This document shows positions 46,601 to 58,278 of a stretch of DNA of 64,000 nt, in pieces (positions within the stretch are counted from its first letter, which is position 1; each line of letters opens with the position of its first letter). Under the pieces are notes generated by a model, which worked only from the letters and a program-made list of their open reading frames with translations, searched no databases and was not told the origin of the DNA. Source of the stretch: Parasponia andersonii (taxonomy: Eukaryota > Streptophyta > Magnoliopsida > Rosales > Cannabaceae). Position numbers and translations under genes: made by a program. The stretch spans positions 235,960 to 299,959 of the forward strand of contig JXTB01000118.1 in assembly GCA_002914805.1 (NCBI GenBank), written 5' to 3'.

Positions 46601-49600
46601 GTAATAAATATTATTTTTCAGTTAAAAAATATATCTAAAATCTGAAAGAAAATTATAATAGACAAAGAAGGCTAGAAGAAATAGATCATGACCTTGAAGT
46701 TCCCGGTTTACAAAGGCATGGAGTGCATGACCCTTTGACTCAACTATAAGAACTGGACTGCTTCCTTTCTTTAGGAAACCTTCATTTTCTTCAACAAATA
46801 TACTGCCATCAAAGAAAATAATAATCTTAAATATATATATATTTATATATACATGTATGCATTATATTTATATCTGATTCTACAAATTCACATAAAACTT
46901 TATTCAACTCAGTGTCTACTGTCTGGTCTGAAATCATAAGCAGATATCACAAGAAATAAAACCCATTCAATATCACAAACTACAAGGATAAGCTCATAGA
47001 GAAACAACTTTTCCTATAGCTTCCTGTGATCAGTTTTATGTGTAAGCTGAAGAATTTCCATCTTCATGTCATTGCAGTTGTCTGAATACAATAGTCTCTC
47101 ATGGATGCTGAAGCTAAACGATGAGGAAGGGAAGGAAATATACAATTATATACAGAAAGGAAATTAGTGTGCAACTAATTACCTTCACCCTTCACAAACA
47201 TGTGCAGGGACATGTACTGTAGTAAAAAGGCAGGACAGTAAAATTTTATTATTTGATTGGATAAAGCAGCTAAAGAAAATTAAGCTCTTCACTAATTTAG
47301 CATGTTTCAAGCTTGTATGACTCCTTATGCCCAACATGGTATTTGAACCTCTTCAATTATGAAAATTATTGGTTCAATATTCTTGGTGTCACCCCTTCTA
47401 TAATTTATCTGCATTCTTTCCGATTCAGTTTTGTTCTTGGGTCTACATCCAGGATTAGGCTAAAACGAGAGTATATATTAGCTGCATCTTGCATTTGGCT
47501 TACTTTTTGCAAAATTCGGCTTATCGCGTGTTGGTACGTTTAAGTCCATGTTAGTTTATACCATGTTCACCGATAATCAATTTGGAAGTTCTATGGTGAG
47601 AAGGTTCATTATCAGAATTGGTTCCCGGACCTTATATCTCAAAGTTCAAACGGATGGGGAAATGTTTTGGTGGTCCTCTTAACATTCTCATATTTACAAT
47701 ATAAACATGTTTAGATAGTATAAAAAAAAAAACCAGAGAATTTTAATCATCGCTTAACTTGCCAGTAGGATTACTAGGTAAGAGAGAAAGTTTTGAATAC
47801 TTCAGTGGGATCATTCAGCTATATTTTCTAAGTAGAAACTATGGAGAGAAGGGAAAAATACTGAAAGGATAAATATTTTTGCATACTTTGAAATCGTAAT
47901 GTATTTTACTCTATAACAACTCCTGCATACTTTGCTCCCCCCACCCAAAAAAATAAAGAAATAAATAAAAATTAAAAAAAAAAAAAACTTAAAAAAAAAA
48001 GGAACTCCTGCATACATTGGAAGTTATAGGTAACAATGTACAGCTTAGTTTTTTCAAATTGAAACAACGAAATCTTGGAGGAGTGTGTTAACTCTGTTCT
48101 GTAAGAAAAGACTTCTATAAAATTAATGAAAGTGGAAATGCATAAAAAAGAATATAAATAAAGATAAATTAATGATCAGCAAACAAACAATGTAGTAGAA
48201 CATTTTCCCCATAAACTATTCTTCATACTGAGATTCCAAAATTATAGAGCTAATTATGTTCTTAGTTGGGTTGTAAAATTGTTGATGGTAGGATTCAATA
48301 TCCGGAAGAATTAATGTAAGTCTATGATTTTATAAGCTTAAAGACTTTTACATAAGCTATTGCTCTGAGGCAATTCTCAACTTCGACACTGTTAAAGCTA
48401 AGACTATTTACATGAACATGGAACTCATCCTCTATGCAAGGAAAAATTATAAGAACGATTAATTTCATTAAGAGCAAAGACAAACCTTGTTGTATACCAT
48501 AGGTAGTCAGTGGTATCTTTTGTAGTATTGATATGATCCACAAACACATTTTTAACAAAATCAGCCTCATCCCATATCCCGGCTTTCTCCACAAATACCT
48601 CCCAATTAAGAGCTTTTGAGTTTGATGGCTGCAACTTCTCCAATACCATTTCAACTATAGAGGTTGGGGTTCCAATCTGTTGAAATATGGGTCATTGTAA
48701 ACATCACCAAAACAAAAATAATACGACAAATGGGACATGAAGGACCTCTCCCACCATGATTGCACCACTTTCTTTTTTCTTTTCTTTTTTTTTAATTTGA
48801 CTTTATACTAAAATGCAAAAAAAACAATGGTGAATAACCATAATGATACGTAATACAGTGATATAAAACTGAAACGCAAAGACAACTTCAATAACATCTT
48901 CACCAAGTCAATGCCACTAACATTTGTCATGACATTTTATGCATGCCAGCCGTGTCAAACAGTTCACTTTCTTGTAAAATGACCAAGAAAATAACAGCAT
49001 TCTCATTGATAAAACAGAATACATCAATTAGCAGAAGAAACAAGACAGCACAATAACACTAATATGCTAAGGTATGAATGTCTCCTACCAAACCTCAGTT
49101 TTGTGTTCAGAACACAATTTACAAGTCTTCAAGAAATTATGAAGCTAGAAGCATTATACTTGTATTAGAGTGCTTTAACTTTTATCAGGAAATTTCATTT
49201 CCAAATTCTGGACAGAGGAAAACAAATTGAAAACCCAAGTGGAATTTTTTCAGGGATAATTGGACTTAATAGTATGGTTGGGAAAAAGGCAGAATAAGAA
49301 ATGCAAAACAGTTACCTTCGCTGTATTAAAAACCACATTCTTGCAGTCAGGTAGAATGCTAACAGACCATGCAGGCAAATGATAAGACGAATTGCGGAAT
49401 TCTATTGTCTTATCATTTTTATCATCTACGTTAGCGAGAAAAGCAGCACATGCTCCAGAAGAGTCTGTGTATACATCAGCCTACATTGTAGTCATTGGTC
49501 AGTAATTGTTCCCAATGGCATCATAAGAAATGGAAAGAAATAGAAATGCAGTCAATACTGTCAAAATATGACAAACATAAACTAATTCATTACATCTGAG

Positions 49601-52600
49601 TCAGTACTAATTTTACCACTGTTATCATATGTGCGTGTGTGTGAGTCTGTATAAATATCCAAATTAAACATAACTTAAGGATTCTTGAAAACAACAGAAA
49701 AATAAAATTATGTGAAGCATTACATTGCTATATGCTTTATGAGTGTAATCATGGGAAGACAAAATAAACATCCAGAAGTGACTAAGATGAATTATTAACC
49801 AAAAAAAAATTACCTCAATGGAAGGACCTAGTGAGATATTAACCGGCTTGCTATTGAGCATAACATGCTCGCATAGTTTTATAGCTTTGTGGAGCTCCTT
49901 AAGGTGTCCCCATTTTGGGAGCCTTGGTAACCCTATTAGCAAATTTACATATTTAAGCCAAATTACATAATGAAAATTAAAGTATTAGCAATTTTTATAT
50001 GAGACTTAGAATGATTACCATATTCGTCAATTGGTGCTTCATAATCGTAACTGGTAGTAATAAACGGTCCACCGGCAGTGCGACCAAAATTTGTCCCACC
50101 ATGATACTAAACCACAGATGAAAAGAAGAGACTACAATGATAAGAAGATCGATAATAATGACAACAGGGTAAACTAATAAGATCAACATCCATAACAATG
50201 ACAACCAAGCCCTCAAACATGGATACATCTGATGAAAGTTCATCACGTTGGAAGGAAAGATACGGGAGAACAACTGAATACAAAATTACAATAGAATTTG
50301 CCTTAAGAGACTGAGGAAAGTACCATGTAGTAGTTTTGTACACTACCGCCCTTTTGAAAGAAACGAGCAACTGAATAAGCAACATCTTCAGCTGGTCTAT
50401 GAGGATCTGGGGCCCCAAATGTTTTAAACCTGGAGATAATATGCTATCACTTATTTATGCCCCCAGAAAATGTTAGCTTTTAATAATACATGTCTCCATT
50501 TCTTTTTACTATCAGAATAGAGAGTATTAAGCAAGACTGAAGATATTTGTTTTGTTCTCTTTATCTTTTGACTTGAAAGAAATTTTGATTTTTCAGAATG
50601 TTTGTTAATAATATTGAATGATCACGTGCATATGTGTCTTAGGTGGATGGTCTTGTTTGACGAATCTAGCTATGCTATATTAAAAAGGAAAAGCTGAGTA
50701 GATCTCACAAAATATTATAGATAGTCTGTGTTTATAAAGAAGTGAGTCTTCTTTTTGTTCAGTTGATCCATGGTTCACTTGGGTTTCCTGGCTGCATAGT
50801 TTCTCTGCTATCCTGTTTGTATAGGTCTGGTTATATATTCTATGAATTCTACAGAATGAAATCACCGAGAGAGACAACTTATTATTCTCGTTCATTGTTA
50901 CTGAGTTTAGAGGTTTAGATGGACTTAACATAGGATTTTTTTTTTTCATCCCCTTCTCCCTCGCTATTTTTACCACGCCAAATCCTAAGTTCATACCCTT
51001 GGACTCTAAAGGACTTGTTTTATCTTTTAAAAGATTTACATAGTTAGGACCAGACAACGATAAATTAATAACCAGTGAAAAACCACATTACCATCCAGGC
51101 CAATTCTCTGTCCAAATTTTGGGTTTATTTGGATATATGGGTGTAAATTGGTCGCAGTAGAAGGAGTTACAAGTATTAATCTGCCAAAAAAAAAATTCCA
51201 TGAGAGCTGAATATTGTCGTTCTACATTGTACAAATATTAGAAAATAAAATATACAATAACTGCTTAGTATGTTAAAAGGGAAAAAAATATTAAGGTTTA
51301 CATGTTTCCCGTTTAATACATAAATCTAGGGAAAGAAATTTCCGAGGAAAGAAAAACCTAAGACTTACATATTTCTATTTAATATAAATCTACAATCAAA
51401 GCAAGAATTATTTTCTTTGCTCAAAATAGAAATTGAACTATGTCAATTTGTTAGTATGTGTTATTCACAAGAGCTTTTTCGGTTACGATAAAATACAAGT
51501 AATAACTTGATCTGAGTACCAACGTATCACTAACAAACTTTGACAACAGAGATTGGATGAATAACCATTTGTGTTGTGAGTATTGTGATCACAATATAGA
51601 CAAGTAGAATAATTTATTTCAAAACATGAATAGTTTGCGACTTTGAGAAGAGAAATAAAAGAAGACAATCATTAAAACAGAAACTGTCTCTAAAAGATGA
51701 TAATATCCTTAACCCTTTCAATTCGGAGGATTCAGTATGTAAGGTTGAAAATATTTCTAATAAAATGGATAATATTAGTGGATGAGACAGTATTAACACT
51801 TTTAATAGAAGAATTTAGGATGTAAAATTGTAGTGCTTTTGAAAAGATGGATATGCATCAAGGAACAAGTACCAAATATTGCAGAACAACTCTTTAACGT
51901 AGTGAATTATCATAACTGGTTAACTGCATCTAGAAATGCATGTGGTGTCTGTAGTTGAGAAACACACAGAATCTTGAGTTTACTCACTAAACAAATACTA
52001 CATTAACACTAAGTCATTGAACAGTGATTGAAATCTGTTATGTGGAAATTATTACCACAGATTCAGGAGCATCAAATTGCTGGCACATTATCCAAGGGAC
52101 ACCAATATTTTGAGAAACAGCCATGCTAGCAGACCACATGGCATATCGTTTTCCAGCATCACCATATGCTCCTTCATAGAACCCATATTCATTTTCTATC
52201 TGCCATTAAAGGAGGACTCCAATTAAAATCTTAAGATTTCTTATAATGATTTTTTTTAATATATAAAAACATATAGAAGCTGAAAAGCTATTTTCAATTG
52301 CAGATGCAGAACCCCAAAAAGAATCCCATCAAATAGAGGCATAGACCAAGAACAAGCAGTTATGAGTATCCAGACACAAGTATTATCTTCTCTTGTTGCA
52401 AGCAGGAAAACTGAAAAAAGTATTCCAAAGTACATTCCTGAATTTACTACAGTACGGTAGCTTTTATAACAATCAGAATTCCCAACAGTAAAAACTTGAG
52501 AGCAAAAGATTAGTAACTTTAATATCATAACTAATTATTGACTTAGAGCTCCTACAATGTTTATGAATCTTTGAATTCTCTTTCATTATGAGAGCTGCAA

Positions 52601-54123
52601 AAAAAGGATAAAATTCATTTCTATATCGTTAAAATACATCCATATTTGAAAACTATACTTGCCTGGGCCAAGATAATGGGACCTCCTTGAGGTGCAAAGA
52701 GTTTTTCCTGCTTCATTAGGTTCACAATGAAAGTTGTGAACTTCTTCATATGATACTGATTACCAACAAGAATTAGAAGTCCGTTAAAAGACAGCAAACA
52801 TACTTCATTCCACATAGGAAACAATTGCACTACTAGATACGACAATGTATCTCAGCTTAGCTCTTGGAATAGAACTCTGTTCATAATTGATGATTTAGGC
52901 CTGAAGACTCCACATTAGTGAAATTACCTTAAATGGCTCGTTGTCAGTTCGGAATACGGTACCATTCACATAATGCAGCCAAACAGGAATCCCTCTGTAT
53001 TATGCAATCAAAATTAACAATTCTCAAACAAGTAATGGGGCAGAGCAAGTGCAACAGATGATAAAACTCATTTTTCAAAATGAAAGAACATTAATCTATA
53101 CCAATATTGGAATGAAACAATACCTAAATAACAACTCTTATTTCTCAATGAACTAATACACAAATTTTGGAATGGAACAACATACCCGAAGTTCCATTCT
53201 GCAGCAACAAATGGCCCAATTCGAAGAATGAGATACATGCCAGCCTGCTGGACAATCTTCACAAACTTGACCAGATCATATCGTCCTCCGAAATAATACT
53301 AATTACAAGAAAATTGAAAAACTGACTTCAATTATTATGATGAATTCCTTTCAGTCTCAATCAATACACTCAAAAAAAATCGGAAAATTCCCACTTACAT
53401 TGCCGGGAGAAGGTTCATGACCATTCCAAAACACATAGGTTTCGATAACATCAACCCCACCTTCCTTTGCAGTTTGAACAAGCCCCGGCCACATCTAACA
53501 CGAACCAAAATCATTCCACGGTCAGTCAGTTGTCACCACTAACTAAGATTGTTAAAATGCTAGTGTGAGAAATACAACAGTAAGATTGAGGACTGCTGTT
53601 AGGATCAAAATTCAATTGATTAACTAATTGGTGAATAGTAAAAAGCCTATCAGCCAAAAATCAAAGGAAAAACTCCAAAAACAAGGAAATGTGATCAATT
53701 CAATTACATGAATATAATATCTCATTCTAAATTCGAATCCTGCTTTTTTTTTTTTCCTTTCTTTCTTTCGTTTCCAGTAATGGAACGCAAGAAAGCTAAG
53801 TCCTGGGTCAGACACATCCTGAATTTTCTTTTCAATTTTCCTCTACATTCTCGACCCCCAAACAGTGAAGTAAACGAAACAAAAGAACGATATCCCGTTT
53901 GGTGGGACTCGGCGGGGAAAGATTTAGGTAGAGAGAGAGAGTGGTAGTGACTGACCGCGGGAACGCTGCGAGGGTAGTGAATGGCGGCAGAGATGAGGAG
54001 CTTCCTTTGGCCATCGATGAGGAGGGAACGACTGTCGTACGTCACATTGCCTCCTTCGAGACACGACGCCGTTGAGCACAACATCACCAAGAAGCAGAGC
54101 AGGTACAGAGCCCTCATTCGCAT
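40618..54123 (-). CDS. BGAL10: Beta-galactosidase, GH35 with SUEL lectin, BGAL10-like (gene 2, 19 exons, 845 aa)
   Basis: Predicted secreted exo-beta-galactosidase with a lectin-like tail. Exons in transcript order: 54123-53956, 53494-53399, 53298-53186, 52994-52928, 52755-52663, 52199-52056, 51180-51092, 50429-50324, 50106-50019, 49932-49814, 49480-49316, 48676-48486, 46802-46693, 45742-45633, 45447-45340, 42855-42745, 42622-42411, 41404-41068, 40728-40618. The 2538 nt have no internal stop and all phases match; intron 5 uses a GC donor. The signal peptide is about residues 1-21 ([20 protein letters not shown]). [13 protein letters not shown] gives the likely acid/base Glu183, and WTENWPGW the nucleophile Glu252. 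Exon 17 carries the cysteine-rich [13 protein letters not shown] insert. Exons 18-19 encode a SUEL/galactose-binding lectin-type domain at about residues 765-845 ([14 protein letters not shown], then [15 protein letters not shown]). The BGAL10 name rests on recognised features such as [13 protein letters not shown] and [16 protein letters not shown]. Confidence 0.92.
40921..41010. repeat. 47-bp tandem duplication in gene 2 intron 18
   Basis: Copies start TGTATTTTATTGTA at 40921 and 40968, each followed by TTTCAGTATCAGCATGGAAT. Nearly identical. Confidence 0.85.
41505..41602. repeat. 49-bp tandem duplication in gene 2 intron 17
   Basis: Copies start TTACAAGATGAAATTAAGGA at 41505 and 41554 and are almost identical through CATCCTACTTA. 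Confidence 0.88.
41868..42090. repeat. Threefold 68-80-bp repeat in gene 2 intron 17
   Basis: TATCAGGAGAYATGTATGA recurs at 41878, 41946 and 42026. Each copy is followed by CACATAACACATGCAGAGTG and CTTATACAT. The open frames on both strands across this region are repeat artefacts. Confidence 0.85.
44698..44861. mobile_element. MITE with inverted termini in gene 2 intron 15
   Basis: The left end AGTAATGCTATGG (44698) and right end CCATAGCATTACT (to 44861) are perfect inverted repeats. Inner arms TTTTTCACTAGAAGATGAAAT and the reverse complement of ATTTCATCTTCGAGTGAAAAA also pair, so the roughly 164-bp element is largely palindromic. It is non-coding. Flanks are too short of similarity to assign a target duplication or superfamily. 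Confidence 0.65.
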
Positions 54124-54235
54124 AATCGGATACTCCTCTCAGTGAGCTATGGAGCTCGCTCGCTCTCTCAGTCAGTTTGATGAGAGAGAGAGAATGACAA
54201 GAGTGAGTGAGTATTGAAAAGAGAGCCAAGCGTCT

Positions 54236-54243
54236 CTATTTAT
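54236..54243 (-). promoter_or_regulatory. Likely TATA box of gene 2
   Basis: Read on the minus strand the sequence is CCATAAATAGAG, about 110 bp upstream of the ATG. A start site some 30 bp on would give a leader of about 80 nt that includes a CT-rich tract (54180-54194), as is common in plants. Confidence 0.5.
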
Positions 54244-54401
54244 GGCAAGCGTTAAAAGCGTGTTGAGGTCAGCATTGTGAGAGGAGACATTGTCATGACT
54301 TGAGTGAGCGAGTGAGATCCGCAGGTCCAGACTCTAGACACGAAACAGATCAGACAGATATTGTTGTCTGTTTTGTAGAGAGAGAGAGAGACTTAAGAGG
54401 C

Positions 54402-54427
54402 ATAATAATAATAATAATAATAATAAA
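54402..54427. repeat. (AAT)n microsatellite upstream of gene 2
   Basis: An uninterrupted ATA/AAT run of about eight units, preceded by a short (GA)n at 54376-54391. Confidence 0.85.
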
Positions 54428-54429
54428 TT

Positions 54430-54597
54430 AAGCTACGAGTAATGTAGTAGACTAGATAATACTGTCTCACACTACTGATGATATTTGATTTAGTATCACA
54501 CGTAATAATAACTAAGCTATGAGTAATGTAGTAGACTAGATACTAATGTCTCACACTTCTGATGATATTTAATTTAGTATCACACGTAAATGTAGTT
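54430..54597. repeat. 84-bp tandem duplication upstream of gene 2
   Basis: Copies start AAGCTAYGAGTAATGTAGTA at 54430 and 54514 and share GACTAGATA, GTCTCACACT, CTGATGATATTT and TTTAGTATCACACGTAA. About 5-10 differences by eye. It lies 310-475 bp before the start codon. Confidence 0.85.
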
Positions 54598-54599
54598 GG

Positions 54600-56129
54600 G
54601 ATAAAACTAGTTTAACAAGTTTTATAATATAGAAAAATGCTAAAATTGCATATAATTGCCAGTAACTGAGATGTGGGGCCCACAGTAAATAGGAGAATTG
54701 ATAACTTCTTAATTAGTGCGTACTATACATGTCAAATATCTAATACTTTAAACTTAATGTTCTAGAGTTATTTGTTAAAAAAAATATCTTAAAATATAAC
54801 CTTTTTGTAAATTTAATTATATTTTTTTATTTCTGAAAAATTATGACTTTACGTTTTAAATTTTTACAAATTTATATCTTAATACATAATTTGACTAATA
54901 AATTTCTCACTGAACAATAATTTAAATTAATAATATCTTATTTCTGCTGACTAACATAATAAATTTATTAAAAATAACTTAAAATAATTAACATAAATCA
55001 ACCAATTTATACATAAAAGATATAATTTGTAGAGATTTAGAAAGTGCAGGTATAATTGGCACAATGCCAAAATAAAGTTAAAATTGTGGAAAAATCATCC
55101 TTCAAGATATTTTTTTGCAGTTATTCTTAATTTTATTTGTTATCATATAATTTAATAAAACTTATTATTATTAAATTTTCGCCCTGGTAAAGAAATGAAC
55201 AATCAAATTATGAATTTTATTTAAAAACCAAATTATGAGGTTTTTTAAAAAGCAAATTATGAATTTATGATCCCTTCGATGCATAACATTTTTATTTTAT
55301 AAGTGGAACTCAAGTTTTCTAAAATAATATATGGGGAGAGAGTAGTGGATCTTGAACTAAGAATGGAAGCAAGGTGCGAGTATGGCCAGCGACTGAGTCT
55401 GTCTGGGCATCTCATGTGCATGAGATGCAGATATTGGTGACAGATTTATAACATCTACAACCCATTATTTTGCCATATAGTAAGGCATGTCTCGTCCACT
55501 TATTATTTTGAAAGATCGACGTTGGGCCAACCAAGTTTATGACTGGGCCTCCAACAAACTAAAAGTTCGAGCTACTATAACACAATTGACTGTTTTTTTA
55601 ATCAAGTTGTACAGAAATGAGAATGAATCAAAACTTGAGGTATTCCCTTCTAATTTAATTATGTGTGAGATTGCCTAAATTTGTTTCGTAAGTGTAAGTA
55701 AATACATGAATGAAAATAAAGGTGAAGATAATAGTTGTTGGTGTAGTTTTTGGTTCGGGCACCAACTTAGTGCCACTTATACTCCATATCAAAAATGAAT
55801 ATATTTACGGTTGATATCGAGGTATGACTAACTATTATAGAGAGTGAAGTAAAGTGGTCTGACATCGCTAGCTTATAAGGTAGTGGTATTGATATGGTAT
55901 ATGCCAAACACTATTCGATGCTTAAGTCAGCGGTAGGCTATTTCGGTGCAAATAAAAAGATAAGAGAATGTTGGTAAGATCTAAGATTTTTTGGAGTGCG
56001 AATGGCGGCTTACCCTAATTCTTGGGAAATAGACACTTTTATAGAAATGCACTAGTTTCTTTGATGCAGGATTGTCGATGCATGTCCTTGTAAATTGGAT
56101 GTACATGTGGATGCATTATCCAGAAATGA
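54600..56129. other. Intergenic DNA, no gene recognised
   Basis: AT-rich to 55330. From 55360 to 56100 the composition is more balanced and suggests old retrotransposon DNA, but no domain or LTR boundary could be placed. The open frame 55487-55678 has no recognised motif. Confidence 0.45.
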
Positions 56130-57082
56130 TGAGCACACATGACATAAGATCACACTTGAGATTATTTTTTGCATCACTATAATTTAGGTTGATGGTGAAT
56201 TGCTACACTGATAGATGAAAAGACCTAGGAACCTGTGCAAGATTTAGCTATACACAGCTAAATAGTATTAAAATGTTAGGTACCTTTAGTAAAGAATATT
56301 ATTAGGCCATGATAGGAGAATGAGAATTTACTTATCTTCATTGGTTTATTGATAATATGTAAAAATGTGGTTTTGATTATGTTTTGAAATATATAGATTT
56401 TATTCAATTTTTCGATTATATATATGGATTTGGTTTCGTAATCAATTTGGAAAAGATATTAACTATACAGGTTTATTAAATCAGATCCATGCTGCAAAAG
56501 TGGTAATTGAATTCCTATTTACATTCACATACTCAACCCCCTCCCCTCCAAATTTTTCCTCTCACTTTTAGTTGTTAGCTTGATCAAAATAGATGCTCAT
56601 TTGGCTAGTAGAGCTATTTGACATTTCTTGCACTCTTTTATGGATTCGTACCACCTCGTTTTTTCTTTCCGTCTTCCTTACTAGTAACTATTTAGCCACG
56701 TTTAATAATACTTTCAAGTGGATTTATAAGGGTGTTTTTATTATAATTTACGATTTTTTTGTATATGAGCACATTTCACGAATTGTATTAGTTTTGGATT
56801 TTTCTATCCTCTTATGTTTAAACAAGATTGGGATTTTACCAACTCAATTACTAATTGTACCATATATATTTCCAAAGAAATTGATTTGACAGAACTTTTG
56901 ACGATGATTGTACTTAAACATGTCTTATAAACTTTTTTTGTCGTTTTCTCTATTAGTTTTCATTTTTCAAATGTTTAGTAGATGCATTGAATTTTTTTTT
57001 ACTACTTTTGTCAAATAAATTTATAAATTTTCAACTTATCAACTTCTCCTTTTATCACCGACTCAGGATTAGGTCGTAACAT
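56130..57082 (+). repeat. Decayed gypsy-family LTR fragment
   Basis: Aligns loosely and in order with 6550-7491. CATGACATAAGATCACACTT near 56137 parallels CGTGTCATAGGATCATACAT near 6560. CATACTCAACCCCCTCCCCT near 56527 parallels the pyrimidine-rich block at 7030. The end GGATTAGGTCGTAACA at 57082 parallels GGTTTTGGGTCGTGACA. Heavily diverged. The open frame 56593-56889 lies within it and is not a gene. Confidence 0.5.
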
Positions 57083-57765
57083 TAATCATAGATTAGCTCA
57101 CATTATTTATCATTTTAATTTATGAGTGCAGTATTAAATCATTTTTTTAGAATGAGTTATTACTAGATAATTGACCTAATTAATTATAACTTAATTGAAA
57201 CTAGATTCAATATACTGGAGGTTAAATTAAATTGGCGTCTTTGAACTATCAGTTTAATTATATTTGGTGTGGTATTCCTTTCAGCATTGCTATATTCAAA
57301 TACCCTAAATCACATCCCACAACATCATTTCCATAGTATAGTCCATAACATCTACAATCCAGTCATATATAAATATTTATACACCCAAAGATGGTGAATA
57401 ATTTAGAGAATTTGCGTTGAGTAATTACAGTTTCTTTTTTTCCCCCATTTTACGGACTCAGCTTGTTGAACTTAAGTACAACTGTTTCTTAATTTTGGAT
57501 TATTGGATATGATCATCAGTAGAACATTCACACAAACTTGGAAAATTACATTTTGATTTCTTTATTACGTACGCAAATTTTTAAGGAAAGTACAGGGTAG
57601 ATGTTTAATCAATTATCTCTTTTAGCATTCCTTAGCTTTTTATTCTGGTATATTTTAGGTTTTATCCAGTACAATATATCTATCTAAGGTCGAAATCATT
57701 TCGTTCCTTAATTTATTACAAAACCGATATAAATTAAGAACATACATTATTGTTCTTTCATGGTC
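57083..57765. other. AT-rich spacer and 3' flank of the inhibitor gene
   Basis: No gene seen. The part nearest 57765 would hold the 3' UTR of the minus-strand inhibitor gene. Confidence 0.45.
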
Positions 57766-57980
57766 TTACACTGCAATAAAGCACTTGAGTTTCTGATTAC
57801 AAGTCTCAAATGTGTCCAAACACAAGTAGACAGGAGATGTAGGAATGCAGATGCAAGATTTGCAGGATGCAATGCAATTACCGATCCTATACTCCATGCA
57901 CGTGCATTCGTTTTTGCCCGACGCTGATCTGGTACACTGGCAATTATCGCAACATGATTTAAACAAATCGCAATCCGGTT
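57766..57980 (-). CDS. Exon 2 of the inhibitor: Bowman-Birk domain (intact frame)
   Basis: About 71 codons from EPDCDLFKSCC to the stop TAA at 57766-57768. Loop 1 (CTRSASGKNEC) has Arg-Ser at the P1-P1' position, which predicts a trypsin-type site. The loop is two residues longer than the usual nine and lacks the conserved proline after the scissile bond. Loop 2 (CIPTSPVYLC) is one residue longer than usual. The frame stays open upstream into the intron to a Met at 58074, giving a 102-codon frame whose start is hydrophobic. The overlapping frame 57747-58031 is a shadow. Confidence 0.7.
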
Positions 57981-58278
57981 CTGTAATTTCATGACAACTA
58001 CGTACTTTAGACAACAGATTAAAAATTCCAATGATCTCAGCCATAATTAAGAATATGTATATGTGGATACACATTTGGTGTACGAGTTCAAAATAAAGAC
58101 TTCTTATACAAACACAAACAGGTTGTGATAATGAGTGCCTGTAGCGCCTCTCATAAAGAAAAGTTAATTATTAGGAGATCAGTACGTACGTACCGGGTTG
58201 GACAAATGGCTTGCCGTTCTTCGGTTGTACGACCCTCTAAGGCTTCAACCGGGGATCAATTGTTGGGTTAGTTGTTGC

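Noticed and set aside
53722..54229. Three overlapping minus-strand frames at the start of gene 2
   Set aside because: Only the frame from 54123 has the signal peptide and [16 protein letters not shown] and splices in phase; the others are shadows, and its tail beyond 53956 is intron.
55440..56100. Possible retrotransposon gag or pol fragment
   Set aside because: Balanced base composition only; no translated frame showed a recognisable motif.
57747..58031. Minus-strand 94-aa frame overlapping the inhibitor
   Set aside because: The adjacent frame carries the Bowman-Birk cysteine pattern; this one has no motif and is a shadow.
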